NCBI GenBank assembly: GCA_025363375.1
Contig: JANYDZ010000148.1
Location: 1 to 20,417, forward strand
Reading direction: 5' to 3'
Source of the DNA: Hyphomicrobiales bacterium
GTDB taxonomy: Bacteria > Pseudomonadota > Alphaproteobacteria > Rhizobiales > Beijerinckiaceae
DNA length: 20,417 nt
In this document: positions 6,750 to 14,667 of the stretch, one piece after another
Layout: every line of letters starts with the position of its first letter
Numbering within the stretch: the stretch's first letter is position 1
The notes under the pieces: generated by a model
The model's input: the letters and a program-made list of their open reading frames with translations, nothing else
The model's database searches: none
What the model was told of the DNA's origin: nothing
Program-made: the position numbers and the translations under genes

Positions 6750-7676
6750 ATGCTCACGCGTCGCCATTTTCTCGGTACGTCCCTGGGCGCTATCGCCCCG
6801 CTCGCCGTTGGGCCGGCCGTCGCGCAAAACCCGCCAGCCGGAAAGCGCCTTGTCGTCGATGCTCAAATCCATCTCTGGAAAGCCAACACGCCCGACCGTC
6901 CCTGGGCGCCGGGCACACAGGCGCAATTGCCCGAGCCCATGACCATCGAACGCGTGTTGCCAATTCTGGACGAAGGCGGCGTCGATCGGCTCGTCATCGT
7001 GCCGCCGACGCTGGAGGGCATGCGCGTGGACTATGGGCAGGAAGCCGCGCGCAGATATCCTGGGCGGTTCGCCACCATGGGCCGCATCGACCTTGAAGAC
7101 CCCTTCGAGGCGCGCCGCCTGACGGGGTGGCGCGATCAGCCAAATGTGCTGGGCGTGCGCCTCAACATTGCCGGCGAATTGTCGAAATCATTCGCCGAGG
7201 GCAAGACCGACTGGTTCTGGCCCGCGGCGGAAAAGGCGAATTTGCCGGTGATGTTTCTCACCAACGGGCAAACATCGCTGTTCGGCCCCATCGCCGAAAA
7301 ACATGCGCGATTGCAGCTGATCATCGACCACATGGGGGTTTCGACCGCCGCAATGCAAAACAACATGCTCGACAAGGCCATCGCAGAATCCGCCTCTCTG
7401 GCGAAATATCCGAACGTCTCGGTCAAACTCTCGGCCTCGCCTTTGTTTTCGAAGGAGGCCTATCCGTGGCACGACATGGACGGGCACATCAGGCGGCTGT
7501 TCGACGCCTTTGGCCCGCGCCGTTGTCACTGGGGAACGGACATCACCAATTCCTTCGCCAGGGGCACAATGAAACAGCGCGTCGCGCATTTCACCGAGGA
7601 GCTGAAATTCCTGTCGGAGGAAGATAAAGACTGGATCATGGGCAAGAGCATTCTGGAAAAGCTCAGGTGGGCGTGA
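6750..7676 (+). CDS. Tat-exported amidohydrolase (COG3618/PF04909-type TIM-barrel)
   Basis: The 308-residue protein has a twin-arginine signal: T-R-R-H-F-L at residues 3-8, a moderately hydrophobic stretch, and a likely cleavage after AVAQ (residue 26). It should therefore fold, and probably load metal, in the cytoplasm before export to the periplasm. The ATG at 6750 was chosen because it follows AAGGGGGG and starts the Tat signal. Metal-site candidates are D37-A-Q-I-H41-LW after the first strand, H194 in IIDHMG and D264 in HWGTDIT. The usual first His of HxH is Gln39. It is only distantly similar to the two other amidohydrolases in the window. Characterised members of the wider family act on lactones and cyclic or aromatic compounds; the substrate here is unknown. 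The last codons overlap nothing and secG begins 120 bases on. Confidence 0.82.
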   Translation: MLTRRHFLGTSLGAIAPLAVGPAVAQNPPAGKRLVVDAQIHLWKANTPDRPWAPGTQAQLPEPMTIERVLPILDEGGVDRLVIVPPTLEGMRVDYGQEAARRYPGRFATMGRIDLEDPFEARRLTGWRDQPNVLGVRLNIAGELSKSFAEGKTDWFWPAAEKANLPVMFLTNGQTSLFGPIAEKHARLQLIIDHMGVSTAAMQNNMLDKAIAESASLAKYPNVSVKLSASPLFSKEAYPWHDMDGHIRRLFDAFGPRRCHWGTDITNSFARGTMKQRVAHFTEELKFLSEEDKDWIMGKSILEKLRWA

Positions 7677-7725
7677 GGGGCGCGCGGGCGGCGACCTGGC
7701 GCTCCCCGCGCTTCCCATGCCCCGC

Positions 7726-7753
7726 TTTATCCTGTACGAACCCGCCCTATATA
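7726..7753 (+). promoter_or_regulatory. Possible promoter for secG
   Basis: TATATA (7748-7753) is an AT-rich island in otherwise GC-rich sequence, 43 bases upstream of the secG ATG. The best -35 at 16-base spacing is the weak TTTATC (7726-7731). The -10 is the main support. Confidence 0.3.
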
Positions 7754-7796
7754 ACGCCAGACGGACTCAAGGGTCTGGCCGCCCATCGGGACATCC

Positions 7797-8186
7797 ATGC
7801 AAACCATCATCATAGCCATTCATCTGATCGTTGTTGTCGGCCTCGTCATTGTCGTGCTTTTGCAGCGTTCCGAGGGCGGTGCTCTTGGCGTGGGCGGCGG
7901 CGGCGGGTTCATGACCGGGCGCGGTCAGGCGAATGCCCTGACCCGCGCCACAGCCATTCTCGCGGCGATTTTCTTCTGCACCAGCCTTGGCCTGACCGTG
8001 ATCGCCAACATGGGCCGGCAACAGAAATCGATTTTCGAAGGCGTGACGCCCGCCGGCCAGACCGCGCCCACAGGCGGCAGCGTTCTCGACCAGCTCAAGC
8101 AGATCGAGGAGCAACGCTCGCCCGGAGCGCCCATCGCTCCGGCGACGCCAGCTCCGCCCGCCGCGCCCGAACCACCGCGCCAGTAA
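7797..8186 (+). CDS. secG: Preprotein translocase subunit SecG
   Basis: SecG is the small inner-membrane partner of SecY and SecE in the Sec translocon and assists SecA-driven export. The 129-residue protein shows the family layout. Transmembrane helix 1 spans about residues 3-22 and is followed by the conserved LLQRSEGGALG, a glycine-rich cytoplasmic loop with five consecutive Gly, then ANALTRATAILAAIFF and transmembrane helix 2 (about 50-70). The C-terminal tail (about 80-129) is Pro/Ala-rich and longer than in E. coli, common in alphaproteobacteria. ATG at 7797 has only a weak GGGA site but fits the protein start. pyrG follows after 100 bases on the same strand, the usual alphaproteobacterial neighbour. 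Confidence 0.92.
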   Translation: MQTIIIAIHLIVVVGLVIVVLLQRSEGGALGVGGGGGFMTGRGQANALTRATAILAAIFFCTSLGLTVIANMGRQQKSIFEGVTPAGQTAPTGGSVLDQLKQIEEQRSPGAPIAPATPAPPAAPEPPRQ

Positions 8187-8286
8187 GTCCGACGCGAACG
8201 GCCAAGCCAAAGGATGTGTGGACGGCTCTCGCCCGCCCACATTTGCTGTTTGCGAATCACACCGCGAGGGATAGTTCTACAACCCC

Positions 8287-9915
8287 ATGGCGCGGTACAT
8301 TTTCATCACCGGCGGCGTGGTGTCATCGCTCGGAAAAGGGCTTGCCTCCGCAGCCCTCGGAGCTCTTCTTCAGGCGCGTGGCTACACGGTTCGCCTGCGC
8401 AAACTCGACCCCTATCTGAACGTCGATCCCGGCACGATGAGCCCGACGCAGCATGGCGAGGTCTTCGTCACCGACGACGGCGCGGAAACCGATCTCGACC
8501 TCGGCCATTACGAGCGATTCACAGGCCGTCCCGCGACGAAACAGGACAATATCACCACCGGGCGCATCTACCAGGAGATCATCGCCAAGGAGCGCAGGGG
8601 CGATTACCTCGGCGGCACCGTGCAGGTGATCCCGCATGTGACGAACCACATCAAGGAATTCGTGCGCGAGGGCAACGAATCCTATGATTTCGTGCTGGTC
8701 GAGATCGGCGGCACCGTCGGCGATATCGAGGGCTTGCCGTTTTTCGAGGCCATCCGCCAGCTCGGCAACGACCTCCCGCGCAATCACGCGATATATGTGC
8801 ATCTGACGCTGCTGCCCTATATCCCCACGGCGGGTGAACTGAAGACCAAACCGACACAACATTCAGTGAAGGAGCTTCGCTCCATCGGCATCGCGCCGAA
8901 TATCCTGCTGTGCCGCACCGACCGCGCGATTCCGCCCGGGGAGAGGCGCAAGCTGGGTCTCTTCTGCAACGTGCGCGAGAGCGCCGTCATTGAGGCCCGC
9001 GACGTCGGCTCCATCTACGATGTTCCCCGCGCCTATCACGACGCCGGCCTTGACCGCGAGGTGCTCGCCGCCTTCGGCATCGAGCCCGCGCCAAAGCCGG
9101 ACATGACCCGGTGGACCGCCGTCAGCCAGCGCACCCATTCTCCCGAAGGCGAAGTCACCATCGCCGTCGTCGGAAAATATACGGGCCTGAAAGACGCCTA
9201 CAAATCGCTGATCGAAGCGCTCACCCATGGCGGCCTTGCCAACCGGGTGAAAGTAAACCTCGACTGGATCGAGTCCGAAATTTTTGAAGGCGGCGATCCC
9301 GCGCCGCACCTCGAGCATGTCCATGGCATTCTCGTGCCCGGAGGTTTTGGGCAACGCGGCGCCGAGGGGAAGATTCTCGCGGCGCGATTCGCCAGGGAAC
9401 GCAAAGTCCCATACTTCGGCATTTGCTTTGGCATGCAGATGGCGGTCATCGAAGCCGCGCGTTCGCTGGCCGGGATCGAAGGCGCAAACTCCACCGAATT
9501 CGGTCCGACGAAGGAGCCGCTGGTTGGCTTGATGACCGAGTGGATGCGCGGCAACGAACTCGAACTGCGCAAGGCGGGAGGCGACCTTGGCGGCACCATG
9601 CGCCTCGGCGCGTTTCCCGCGCGACTGGCTGCCGGCTCGAAAATCGCGGGGATCTATGGTTCGAGCGACATCAGCGAGCGACACCGCCACCGATACGAGG
9701 TCAACACAGCCTATCGGGAGCGGCTCGAGGCGAAGGGGCTGCGATTCGCAGGAACGTCGCCGGATGGCCTGCTGCCTGAGACGGTGGAAATCTCCGAACA
9801 CCCCTGGTTCATCGGCGTGCAATACCATCCGGAACTCAAATCGCGCCCCTTCGAGCCCCATCCGTTGTTTGCCAGCTTTATTGCGGCGGCAAAGGCGCAG
9901 TCGCGATTGGTGTAG
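8287..9915 (+). CDS. pyrG: CTP synthase
   Basis: PyrG makes CTP from UTP, ATP and glutamine in the cytoplasm. The 542-residue length is normal. The synthetase domain (about 1-267) starts with the conserved ITGGVVSSLGKG nucleotide-binding segment, has D72 and E139 as Mg2+ ligands and the KTKPTQHSV UTP-binding region. The glutamine amidotransferase domain contains the nucleophile C380 in GICFGMQ, the oxyanion segment PGGFGQRG, and H514/E516 in YHPEL completing the triad. All key residues are intact. The ATG is fixed by the conserved N-terminus (MARYIFITGG); the nearest purine-rich site, GAGGG at 8266-8270, is about 16 bases away, farther than ideal. kdsA and eno, frequent followers of pyrG in this class, are absent; a TAXI-like gene follows after 248 bases in which I see no clear structure. 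Confidence 0.97.
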   Translation: MARYIFITGGVVSSLGKGLASAALGALLQARGYTVRLRKLDPYLNVDPGTMSPTQHGEVFVTDDGAETDLDLGHYERFTGRPATKQDNITTGRIYQEIIAKERRGDYLGGTVQVIPHVTNHIKEFVREGNESYDFVLVEIGGTVGDIEGLPFFEAIRQLGNDLPRNHAIYVHLTLLPYIPTAGELKTKPTQHSVKELRSIGIAPNILLCRTDRAIPPGERRKLGLFCNVRESAVIEARDVGSIYDVPRAYHDAGLDREVLAAFGIEPAPKPDMTRWTAVSQRTHSPEGEVTIAVVGKYTGLKDAYKSLIEALTHGGLANRVKVNLDWIESEIFEGGDPAPHLEHVHGILVPGGFGQRGAEGKILAARFARERKVPYFGICFGMQMAVIEAARSLAGIEGANSTEFGPTKEPLVGLMTEWMRGNELELRKAGGDLGGTMRLGAFPARLAAGSKIAGIYGSSDISERHRHRYEVNTAYRERLEAKGLRFAGTSPDGLLPETVEISEHPWFIGVQYHPELKSRPFEPHPLFASFIAAAKAQSRLV

Positions 9916-10163
9916 TCGGACAAAAGGCGCGTCCCCGCAAAGGTGTTGCCAGGCAAGTCCGCGGTCGTTCATGCCTGAATCCCCCACGACGCCCCTAATG
10001 TTCGACACAGCCCCGCCGGAACGCGAAGAAGCACATGGATAGTTGGGGAATCGAAACAGCGTGACCGCGCCGGCGCGCGCGTAGCCAATACGCGAGCCCA
10101 CCTGCCGCCTTGAGCCCGCCCCTGCCCCATGCGATCGTGCCGGCACACACAGGAGGAATCCCC

Positions 10164-11126
10164 ATGACCTATCCGCTGCCGCGCGGCGCGAATTTTCGGC
10201 GCGCCAAATTTCTCTGGGAGATTGGCCTCGATGTCGCAGGCAATCCCGATACCCCCTATGGCGGCAATCGCGATATGTGCGTCGCCGTCGGCAACGGCTC
10301 GGGCGAAGCGTTCCGCCCATGGCTGCGCATGGCCACGGGCTCTCCCATTCTACTCACCGACGTCATCGGCGGCGGCATTGAAATGTCGATGGTCAACCCC
10401 TCGGGTTTTCTCACCCAGGCCTATCGCGGCGTCGGCTTCTGGAAATCGCCGATGCCCGTGCGCATGATCGCGATGTATCCGAGCTACGACCGCTTTGTCT
10501 TCATGGTCAACCCGAAGACGGGCCTGAAATCCCTCAAGGACGTGAAGGACCGCAAATATCCGCTGCATGTTTCGGTGAAGGAGGACGTGACCCATTCAAC
10601 GCGCGTCTTCATCGATCAAGCCCTGTCCTATTACGGCTTCAGCCTCGCCGACATCGTGTCCTGGGGCGGCAAGCTCAACCTCACCGGCGCGCCCAACGAC
10701 AAGCGCCGCATGGACGCGCTCGCCGACGGTACGCTGGAAGCCATTTTCGACGAAGGCCTCGTCACCTGGCTTGAGCCCGCGCTGAAACATGGCATGCAGC
10801 TCGTCGATCTCGATAAAGGCCACTTCGACTATCTCGCCGGCCTCGGCTGGCGCAGAGTCGTCCTGCCCAAGGGCAAGTGGGGCTCATCGCACGACCACGA
10901 TTGCATCGACTACAGCGGCTGGCCGCTCTACGCGAGCGAGAAGCTTCCCGATCAAACCGCCTACGAAGTCGCCAAGGCCATCGCCGCGCGCGAAAAACAG
11001 ATCGTCTGGGAAGACGAGTACGAAGGCCTGCGCGAAGTGTTCACCGAGACGCCATCGAGCCCGATGGACGTGCCGCTGCATCCGGGCTCCGCAAAATTCT
11101 GGAAGGAGTTTTCGGCAAGAGGGTGA
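10164..11126 (+). CDS. TAXI/NMT1-like solute-binding-fold protein without signal peptide
   Basis: The 320-residue protein resembles TAXI-family (TRAP-associated) binding proteins. Near the N-terminus is CVAVGNGSGEAFRPWLR, the glycine-rich ligand-proximal loop. It is followed by EMSMVNPSGFLTQAYRG, the early domain strand with the NP loop, and later by KDVKDRKYPLHVS and GTLEAIFDEGLVTW. The ATG at 10164 has a perfect AGGAGG (10151-10156). Neither this start nor any in-frame upstream extension back to the TGA at 10062 adds a hydrophobic signal sequence, so the product is predicted cytoplasmic. No TRAP permease gene is nearby. It could be a ligand-sensing or enzyme-like derivative of the fold, or a protein exported by an unrecognised route. 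It converges with the MFS gene over 61 bases. Confidence 0.7.
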   Translation: MTYPLPRGANFRRAKFLWEIGLDVAGNPDTPYGGNRDMCVAVGNGSGEAFRPWLRMATGSPILLTDVIGGGIEMSMVNPSGFLTQAYRGVGFWKSPMPVRMIAMYPSYDRFVFMVNPKTGLKSLKDVKDRKYPLHVSVKEDVTHSTRVFIDQALSYYGFSLADIVSWGGKLNLTGAPNDKRRMDALADGTLEAIFDEGLVTWLEPALKHGMQLVDLDKGHFDYLAGLGWRRVVLPKGKWGSSHDHDCIDYSGWPLYASEKLPDQTAYEVAKAIAAREKQIVWEDEYEGLREVFTETPSSPMDVPLHPGSAKFWKEFSARG

Positions 11127-11187
11127 AACTGTCGGCAACCCGCGACACATTCGAACTTTTGCGGAAAGCGAAAATCAGGCGCGTCCG

Positions 11188-12441
11188 CTACCCCCGCTTC
11201 GCCCCCAAATCCGGCAGAAACCACGTCAGAAGCCCAAACGCCGGCATGAACGCGCAGATTTGATAGACAATTTCGACGCTCCAGCGGTCCGCCACCCACC
11301 CCAGTCCCGCCGCTGCGATACCGGAGAAACCGAAGGCCAGCCCCAGAAACAGGCCCGCCAGCATCCCCGTGCGCGTCGGCGCCAGTTCTATGGCGTAGAC
11401 GACGATCTGGGAGAGCGACGATGACATGATGAAACCAATCACCAGCGTCAGCGCGATTGACCAATGCAAATCCACGTAGGGCAGCAGCAGCGTGAACGGC
11501 AGCGGCCCAAGGATTGAAAACCAGATGATGGTTTTGCGCCCGAAGCGATCGCCAATGGGGCCGCCGAAATAAACTCCCGCCGCCACGGAGGCCATGTAGA
11601 GAAAGAGACAAAGCTGCGAGTCGCGCAACGACAGCTGGAATTTCTCCATCAGGAAAAACACGTAGAAGGTGTTGAGACTCGCCGTGTAGACGCTCTTTGA
11701 AAACATCAGCAGCAGCAGGATGCCGATCGCCAGCGCGACTTTTTTGCTCGACAGCGCGGCGCCCGCCTGCGCCGCCGCCCGGCGCGCGCGTCGGGTCGCC
11801 GCCTCGACATTCGCCGCATACCAGCGCCCCACATAAGCCAACAGGGCGAATGTAAGGAAAGCCACGCCCGCGAACCAGAGAATGCCTTTCTGGCCCAGCG
11901 GCACGATAATGAAGGCCGCGCTCAGCGGTCCCGACGCCTGGCCGAAATTGCCGCCGACCTGAAAGGTCGATTGCGCTGTGCCCAGCTTGCCGCCGGCGGC
12001 CATGCGCACCACGCGCGAGCCCTCGGGATGGAATATCGAGGAGCCCGTGCCCACCATGGCGGCGGCCAGCAACAGGGCCGGATAGGTGGTCGCTGTCGCC
12101 AACAGGTAGAGACCGAAGGTGGTCGCCAGCATGCCGCAGGGCAACGACCACGGCATGGGACGCTTGTCCGTGAACCAGCCAACCAAAGGTTGCAACAGCG
12201 ACGCCGTGATCTGGAAACACAGGGCCATAACGCCAATCTGCGTGAAATCGAGATGATAGGTGTCTTTCAGGATGGGGTAGATCGAGGACAGCAACGCCTG
12301 AAGGGTGTCGTGCAGGAAATGCGCAAGGCACATGAGCCAGAGAATACTGGTGACAGGTCCGGCCAGAGCGCCGGAGGGCGTGGGCTTGGCGGGCGGCGCG
12401 CCGCCCTGCCCGTCAGCTTTGAACTCAGCGCTCGCGCTCAT
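11188..12441 (-). CDS. MFS transporter, fosmidomycin-resistance (Fsr) type
   Basis: The 417-residue inner-membrane protein has about 12 hydrophobic segments and the Fsr signatures: FLHDTLQALLSSIYPILK in the first helix region (42-59), FHPEGSRVVR (137-146) and AQSTFQVGGNFGQASGPL (156-173). The second half has an MFS motif A-like GDRFGRK. Family members are drug/proton antiporters; E. coli Fsr exports fosmidomycin, but most homologues have unknown substrates. ATG at 12441 was chosen because it follows GGTGGGG and gives a normal short Ala/Pro-rich N-terminus; an in-frame ATG at 12540 would add 33 Arg-rich residues without family features. The gene lies 143 bases downstream of tsf on the same strand, so read-through from the rpsB-tsf operon is possible. 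Confidence 0.85.
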   Translation of the reverse strand: MSASAEFKADGQGGAPPAKPTPSGALAGPVTSILWLMCLAHFLHDTLQALLSSIYPILKDTYHLDFTQIGVMALCFQITASLLQPLVGWFTDKRPMPWSLPCGMLATTFGLYLLATATTYPALLLAAAMVGTGSSIFHPEGSRVVRMAAGGKLGTAQSTFQVGGNFGQASGPLSAAFIIVPLGQKGILWFAGVAFLTFALLAYVGRWYAANVEAATRRARRAAAQAGAALSSKKVALAIGILLLLMFSKSVYTASLNTFYVFFLMEKFQLSLRDSQLCLFLYMASVAAGVYFGGPIGDRFGRKTIIWFSILGPLPFTLLLPYVDLHWSIALTLVIGFIMSSSLSQIVVYAIELAPTRTGMLAGLFLGLAFGFSGIAAAGLGWVADRWSVEIVYQICAFMPAFGLLTWFLPDLGAKRG

Positions 12442-12488
12442 GGCCCCACCAGGCGCGGAAGCCGCGCAAGAAAACGGCGGCTCGCAGT

Positions 12489-12514
12489 TCGATCTTGCCG
12501 CTCGATCCTGCCGC
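12489..12514. repeat. Imperfect 13-bp tandem duplication between tsf and the MFS gene
   Basis: TCGATCTTGCCGC (12489-12501) is followed directly by TCGATCCTGCCGC (12502-12514), one mismatch. It lies just upstream of the MFS start on the coding (minus) side, in the possible long N-terminal extension or leader. Confidence 0.7.
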
Positions 12515-12584
12515 CGCCTCGAAACCCAGTCTCGTTTCACGTCCCGCCAATCGCAACGCGAGAGCCATGCGCAAAGCGCGGCGC

Positions 12585-13514
12585 TCAGCCTTTTGTCATG
12601 CTCGCGACTTCGGCGGCGAAGTCCATTTCCTCGCCCTTTTCGATGCCTTCGCCGAGCTGGAAACGGGCGAAGCCCTTCAACGCGACCGGCGCGCCGATCC
12701 TGCCTTCGGATTCCTTCACCGCCTGGGCAATGGTCTTGCCGGCGTGATCGGGATGGTTGGAAGCCTGATCGAGCAGGCAGACCTCTTTAAAATAAGTCTT
12801 CAGACCGGATTCAACGATCTTCTCCAGCACGTTGGCGGGCTTGCCGGCGTTTTTCTCGCGCAGAATGTTCTTCTCCCGCTCGAGAATGGCGGGATCAATC
12901 ATGGACGCCTCCAGCGCCACCGGCGAAGCCGAGGCGACGTGCATGGCGATCTGGCGACCGAGCGTGGCGAGCGCGGCGGCGTCGCCCGTCGATTCCAGCG
13001 CTACTATTACGCCGATCTTGCCGAGGCCGTCGGCGATGACGTTGTGAACGTAATGGCCAACACAGCCGTGCGCGACCTTGAGCACAGAGGCGCGACGCAA
13101 CGTCATGTTTTCGCCTATCGTGGCGATGGAATTGGCGATGGCGTCCGCCACCGTGCCGCCGCCGGGATAATGATGGTTCTTCAGCTTCTCGACATCGGCT
13201 TCGCCGGTCTCAAGCGCAACAGCGGCGATGGCGCGGGTCAGCGCCTGAAACTCGCCGTTGCGGGCGACAAAGTCCGTCTCCGAATTCACCTCGACGACAA
13301 CGCCCTGCGTGCCCCGCACGGCGATGGCGACAAGGCCCTCGGCGGCGACGCGTCCGGATTTCTTGGCGGCCTTCGACAGGCCTTTCTTGCGCAGCAGGTC
13401 AATTGCGGCCTCGACGTCGCCGCCGGTTTCCGACAGCGCGCCCTTGCAATCCATCATGCCCGCGCCGGTTTTTTCACGCAGATCCTTCACCATGCCTGCG
13501 GTGATCGTCGCCAT
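12585..13514 (-). CDS. tsf: Translation elongation factor Ts
   Basis: EF-Ts is the nucleotide exchange factor that releases GDP from EF-Tu. The 309-residue protein begins with the conserved UBA-like N-terminal domain (TAGMVKDLREKTGAGMMDCK, residues 4-23, then ALSETGGDVEAAIDLLRKKG). The EF-Tu-contacting motif T80-D-F-V83 follows in VNSETDFVARN, and the two core subdomains and the C-terminal module are complete. ATG at 13514 is preceded by GGAGAG. It lies 102 bases downstream of rpsB on the same strand, the near-universal rpsB-tsf order. What normally follows (pyrH, frr, uppS, cdsA, dxr in many bacteria) is not found; an MFS gene is there instead. Confidence 0.97.
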   Translation of the reverse strand: MATITAGMVKDLREKTGAGMMDCKGALSETGGDVEAAIDLLRKKGLSKAAKKSGRVAAEGLVAIAVRGTQGVVVEVNSETDFVARNGEFQALTRAIAAVALETGEADVEKLKNHHYPGGGTVADAIANSIATIGENMTLRRASVLKVAHGCVGHYVHNVIADGLGKIGVIVALESTGDAAALATLGRQIAMHVASASPVALEASMIDPAILEREKNILREKNAGKPANVLEKIVESGLKTYFKEVCLLDQASNHPDHAGKTIAQAVKESEGRIGAPVALKGFARFQLGEGIEKGEEMDFAAEVASMTKG

Positions 13515-13566
13515 GGGTTCTCTCCATTTTACAAAAACACGCGCCGGCCGCCAAAGCTTTCGCTAT

Positions 13567-13597
13567 GGAACGCCGGCGCGGTAGGAACGCCAGCGCG
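13567..13597. repeat. Spaced 14-bp direct repeat between rpsB and tsf
   Basis: GGAACGCCGGCGCG (13567-13580) and GGAACGCCAGCGCG (13584-13597) differ at one base and are separated by GTA. They lie in the 102-base intercistronic spacer of the rpsB-tsf operon. Confidence 0.75.
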
Positions 13598-13605
13598 AGG
13601 CTGGC
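13589..13605 (-). promoter_or_regulatory. Small hairpin in the rpsB-tsf spacer
   Basis: GCCAGC (13589-13594) and GCTGGC (13600-13605) are perfectly complementary around a 5-base loop, 12 bases after the rpsB stop codon. There is no U tract, so it is better read as a stability or processing element than as a terminator. It could help set different S2 and EF-Ts levels; that is inference. Confidence 0.4.
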
Positions 13606-13616
13606 TATGAACAGAT

Positions 13617-14642
13617 TCAGCCGGCCATCAAAGTGCGCGCCTGATCGACCCATTTGTCACGGGCGATTCGACCGCTCAGTTTCAGCGAAGCGTCAAGTTT
13701 GGCGACATCGTCGCCCGTCATGGAAGCGAGCTGCCAATAATGGAAGATGCCGCCTTCATTGAGCTTTTTAATGACTTGTGGGCCGACGCCCTGCAACTTC
13801 GCGAGATCGTCGGGCGCGCCGCGCGGGGCGGTCAGAATTTCAAACACTTCAACGGGCGCTTCGAACGTTTCGGCGATCGCCACTGACGTCTCGGCGAGCG
13901 TGGGCTCGGCGGGCGGCGCTTCCATCGCGCCGATGTCCATGCCCTGCGAGCCCTGACCGCGCGAGATGCCATCGATGGCGGCGCGGGCGAAAAGATCGCA
14001 ATAGAGCGCAATGGCGCGTCCGGCGTCGTCGTTGCCGGGAACCGGGAACTGGATGCCGTCGGGGTTGCAGTTGGTATCGACGATCGCCGCGATGGGAATG
14101 TTGAGGCGGTTGGCTTCCTTGATCGCCAGCGCTTCCTTGTTGGTGTCGATGACGACGATCAGGTCGGGCGTGCCGCCCATGTCGCGGATGCCGCCGAGAG
14201 CCTTGTCGAGCTTGTCGCGTTCGCGCGACATCATCAGACGCTCTTTCTTGGTGAGGCCCGGACCGCCGGCGCCAAGTTGCTCGTCCAGCTTGCGCAAACG
14301 GTTGATGGAGGCCGAAATCGTCTTCCAGTTGGTCAGCATGCCGCCGAGCCAGCGGGAATTGACGTAATACTGGGCGCAGCGCTTGGCCGCTTCCGCGATC
14401 TGCTCGGAGGCCTGACGCTTGGTGCCAACGAAAAGCACACGGCCTCCCTTGGCGACCGTGTCGGACACCTGCTTCAGCGCCTGATGCAGCAAAGGCACGG
14501 TCTGCGCGAGATCGATGATGTGGATGTTGTTGCGGGCGCCAAAGATGAACGGCGCCATCTTCGGGTTCCAGCGGTGCGATTGATGGCCAAAGTGAGCGCC
14601 AGCCTCAAGGAGGCTACGCATGGAAAAATCGGGCAATGCCAG
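13617..14642 (-). CDS. rpsB: Small-subunit ribosomal protein S2, apparent CTG start
   Basis: S2 binds the 30S body near h26 and is needed for S1 binding. The 341-residue form has the standard S2 core (about 1-228): SLLEAGAHFGHQSHRWNPKM, IIDLAQT, FVGTKRQA, NSRWLGGMLTNWKT, VIDTNKEALAI and VDTNCNPD. A linker and a C-terminal helix-hairpin-helix-like module (about 278-340: LQGVGPQVIKKLNEGGIFHYW, then GRIARDKW) complete it, the latter common in Hyphomicrobiales S2. Homologues begin M-A-L-P-D/E-F-T-M-R; here the codon in the M position is CTG (14642-14640), followed by GCA TTG CCC. GGAG lies 10 bases upstream of that CTG. Alternatives are TTG two codons later or the ATG at residue 8, which would cut conserved residues. 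Either a rare CTG initiation or a sequence error explains this. Confidence 0.9.
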   Translation of the reverse strand: MALPDFSMRSLLEAGAHFGHQSHRWNPKMAPFIFGARNNIHIIDLAQTVPLLHQALKQVSDTVAKGGRVLFVGTKRQASEQIAEAAKRCAQYYVNSRWLGGMLTNWKTISASINRLRKLDEQLGAGGPGLTKKERLMMSRERDKLDKALGGIRDMGGTPDLIVVIDTNKEALAIKEANRLNIPIAAIVDTNCNPDGIQFPVPGNDDAGRAIALYCDLFARAAIDGISRGQGSQGMDIGAMEAPPAEPTLAETSVAIAETFEAPVEVFEILTAPRGAPDDLAKLQGVGPQVIKKLNEGGIFHYWQLASMTGDDVAKLDASLKLSGRIARDKWVDQARTLMAG

Positions 14643-14667
14643 TACTTGTCTTCTCCGGTTAAACCTC

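Noticed and set aside
8863..10320. A 485-codon minus-strand open frame opposite pyrG
   Set aside because: It is antisense to the intact, fully conserved CTP synthase gene and has low-complexity Arg/Gly/Ala composition.
10961..12331. A second long minus-strand frame (456 codons) overlapping the MFS transporter
   Set aside because: Out-of-frame shadow: the MFS frame has 12 hydrophobic segments and Fsr motifs, while this one is Arg/Gly/His-rich without them.
12495..13610. A 371-codon plus-strand open frame opposite tsf
   Set aside because: tsf is complete on the other strand. The plus-strand product has no domain features and only mirrors tsf codon bias.
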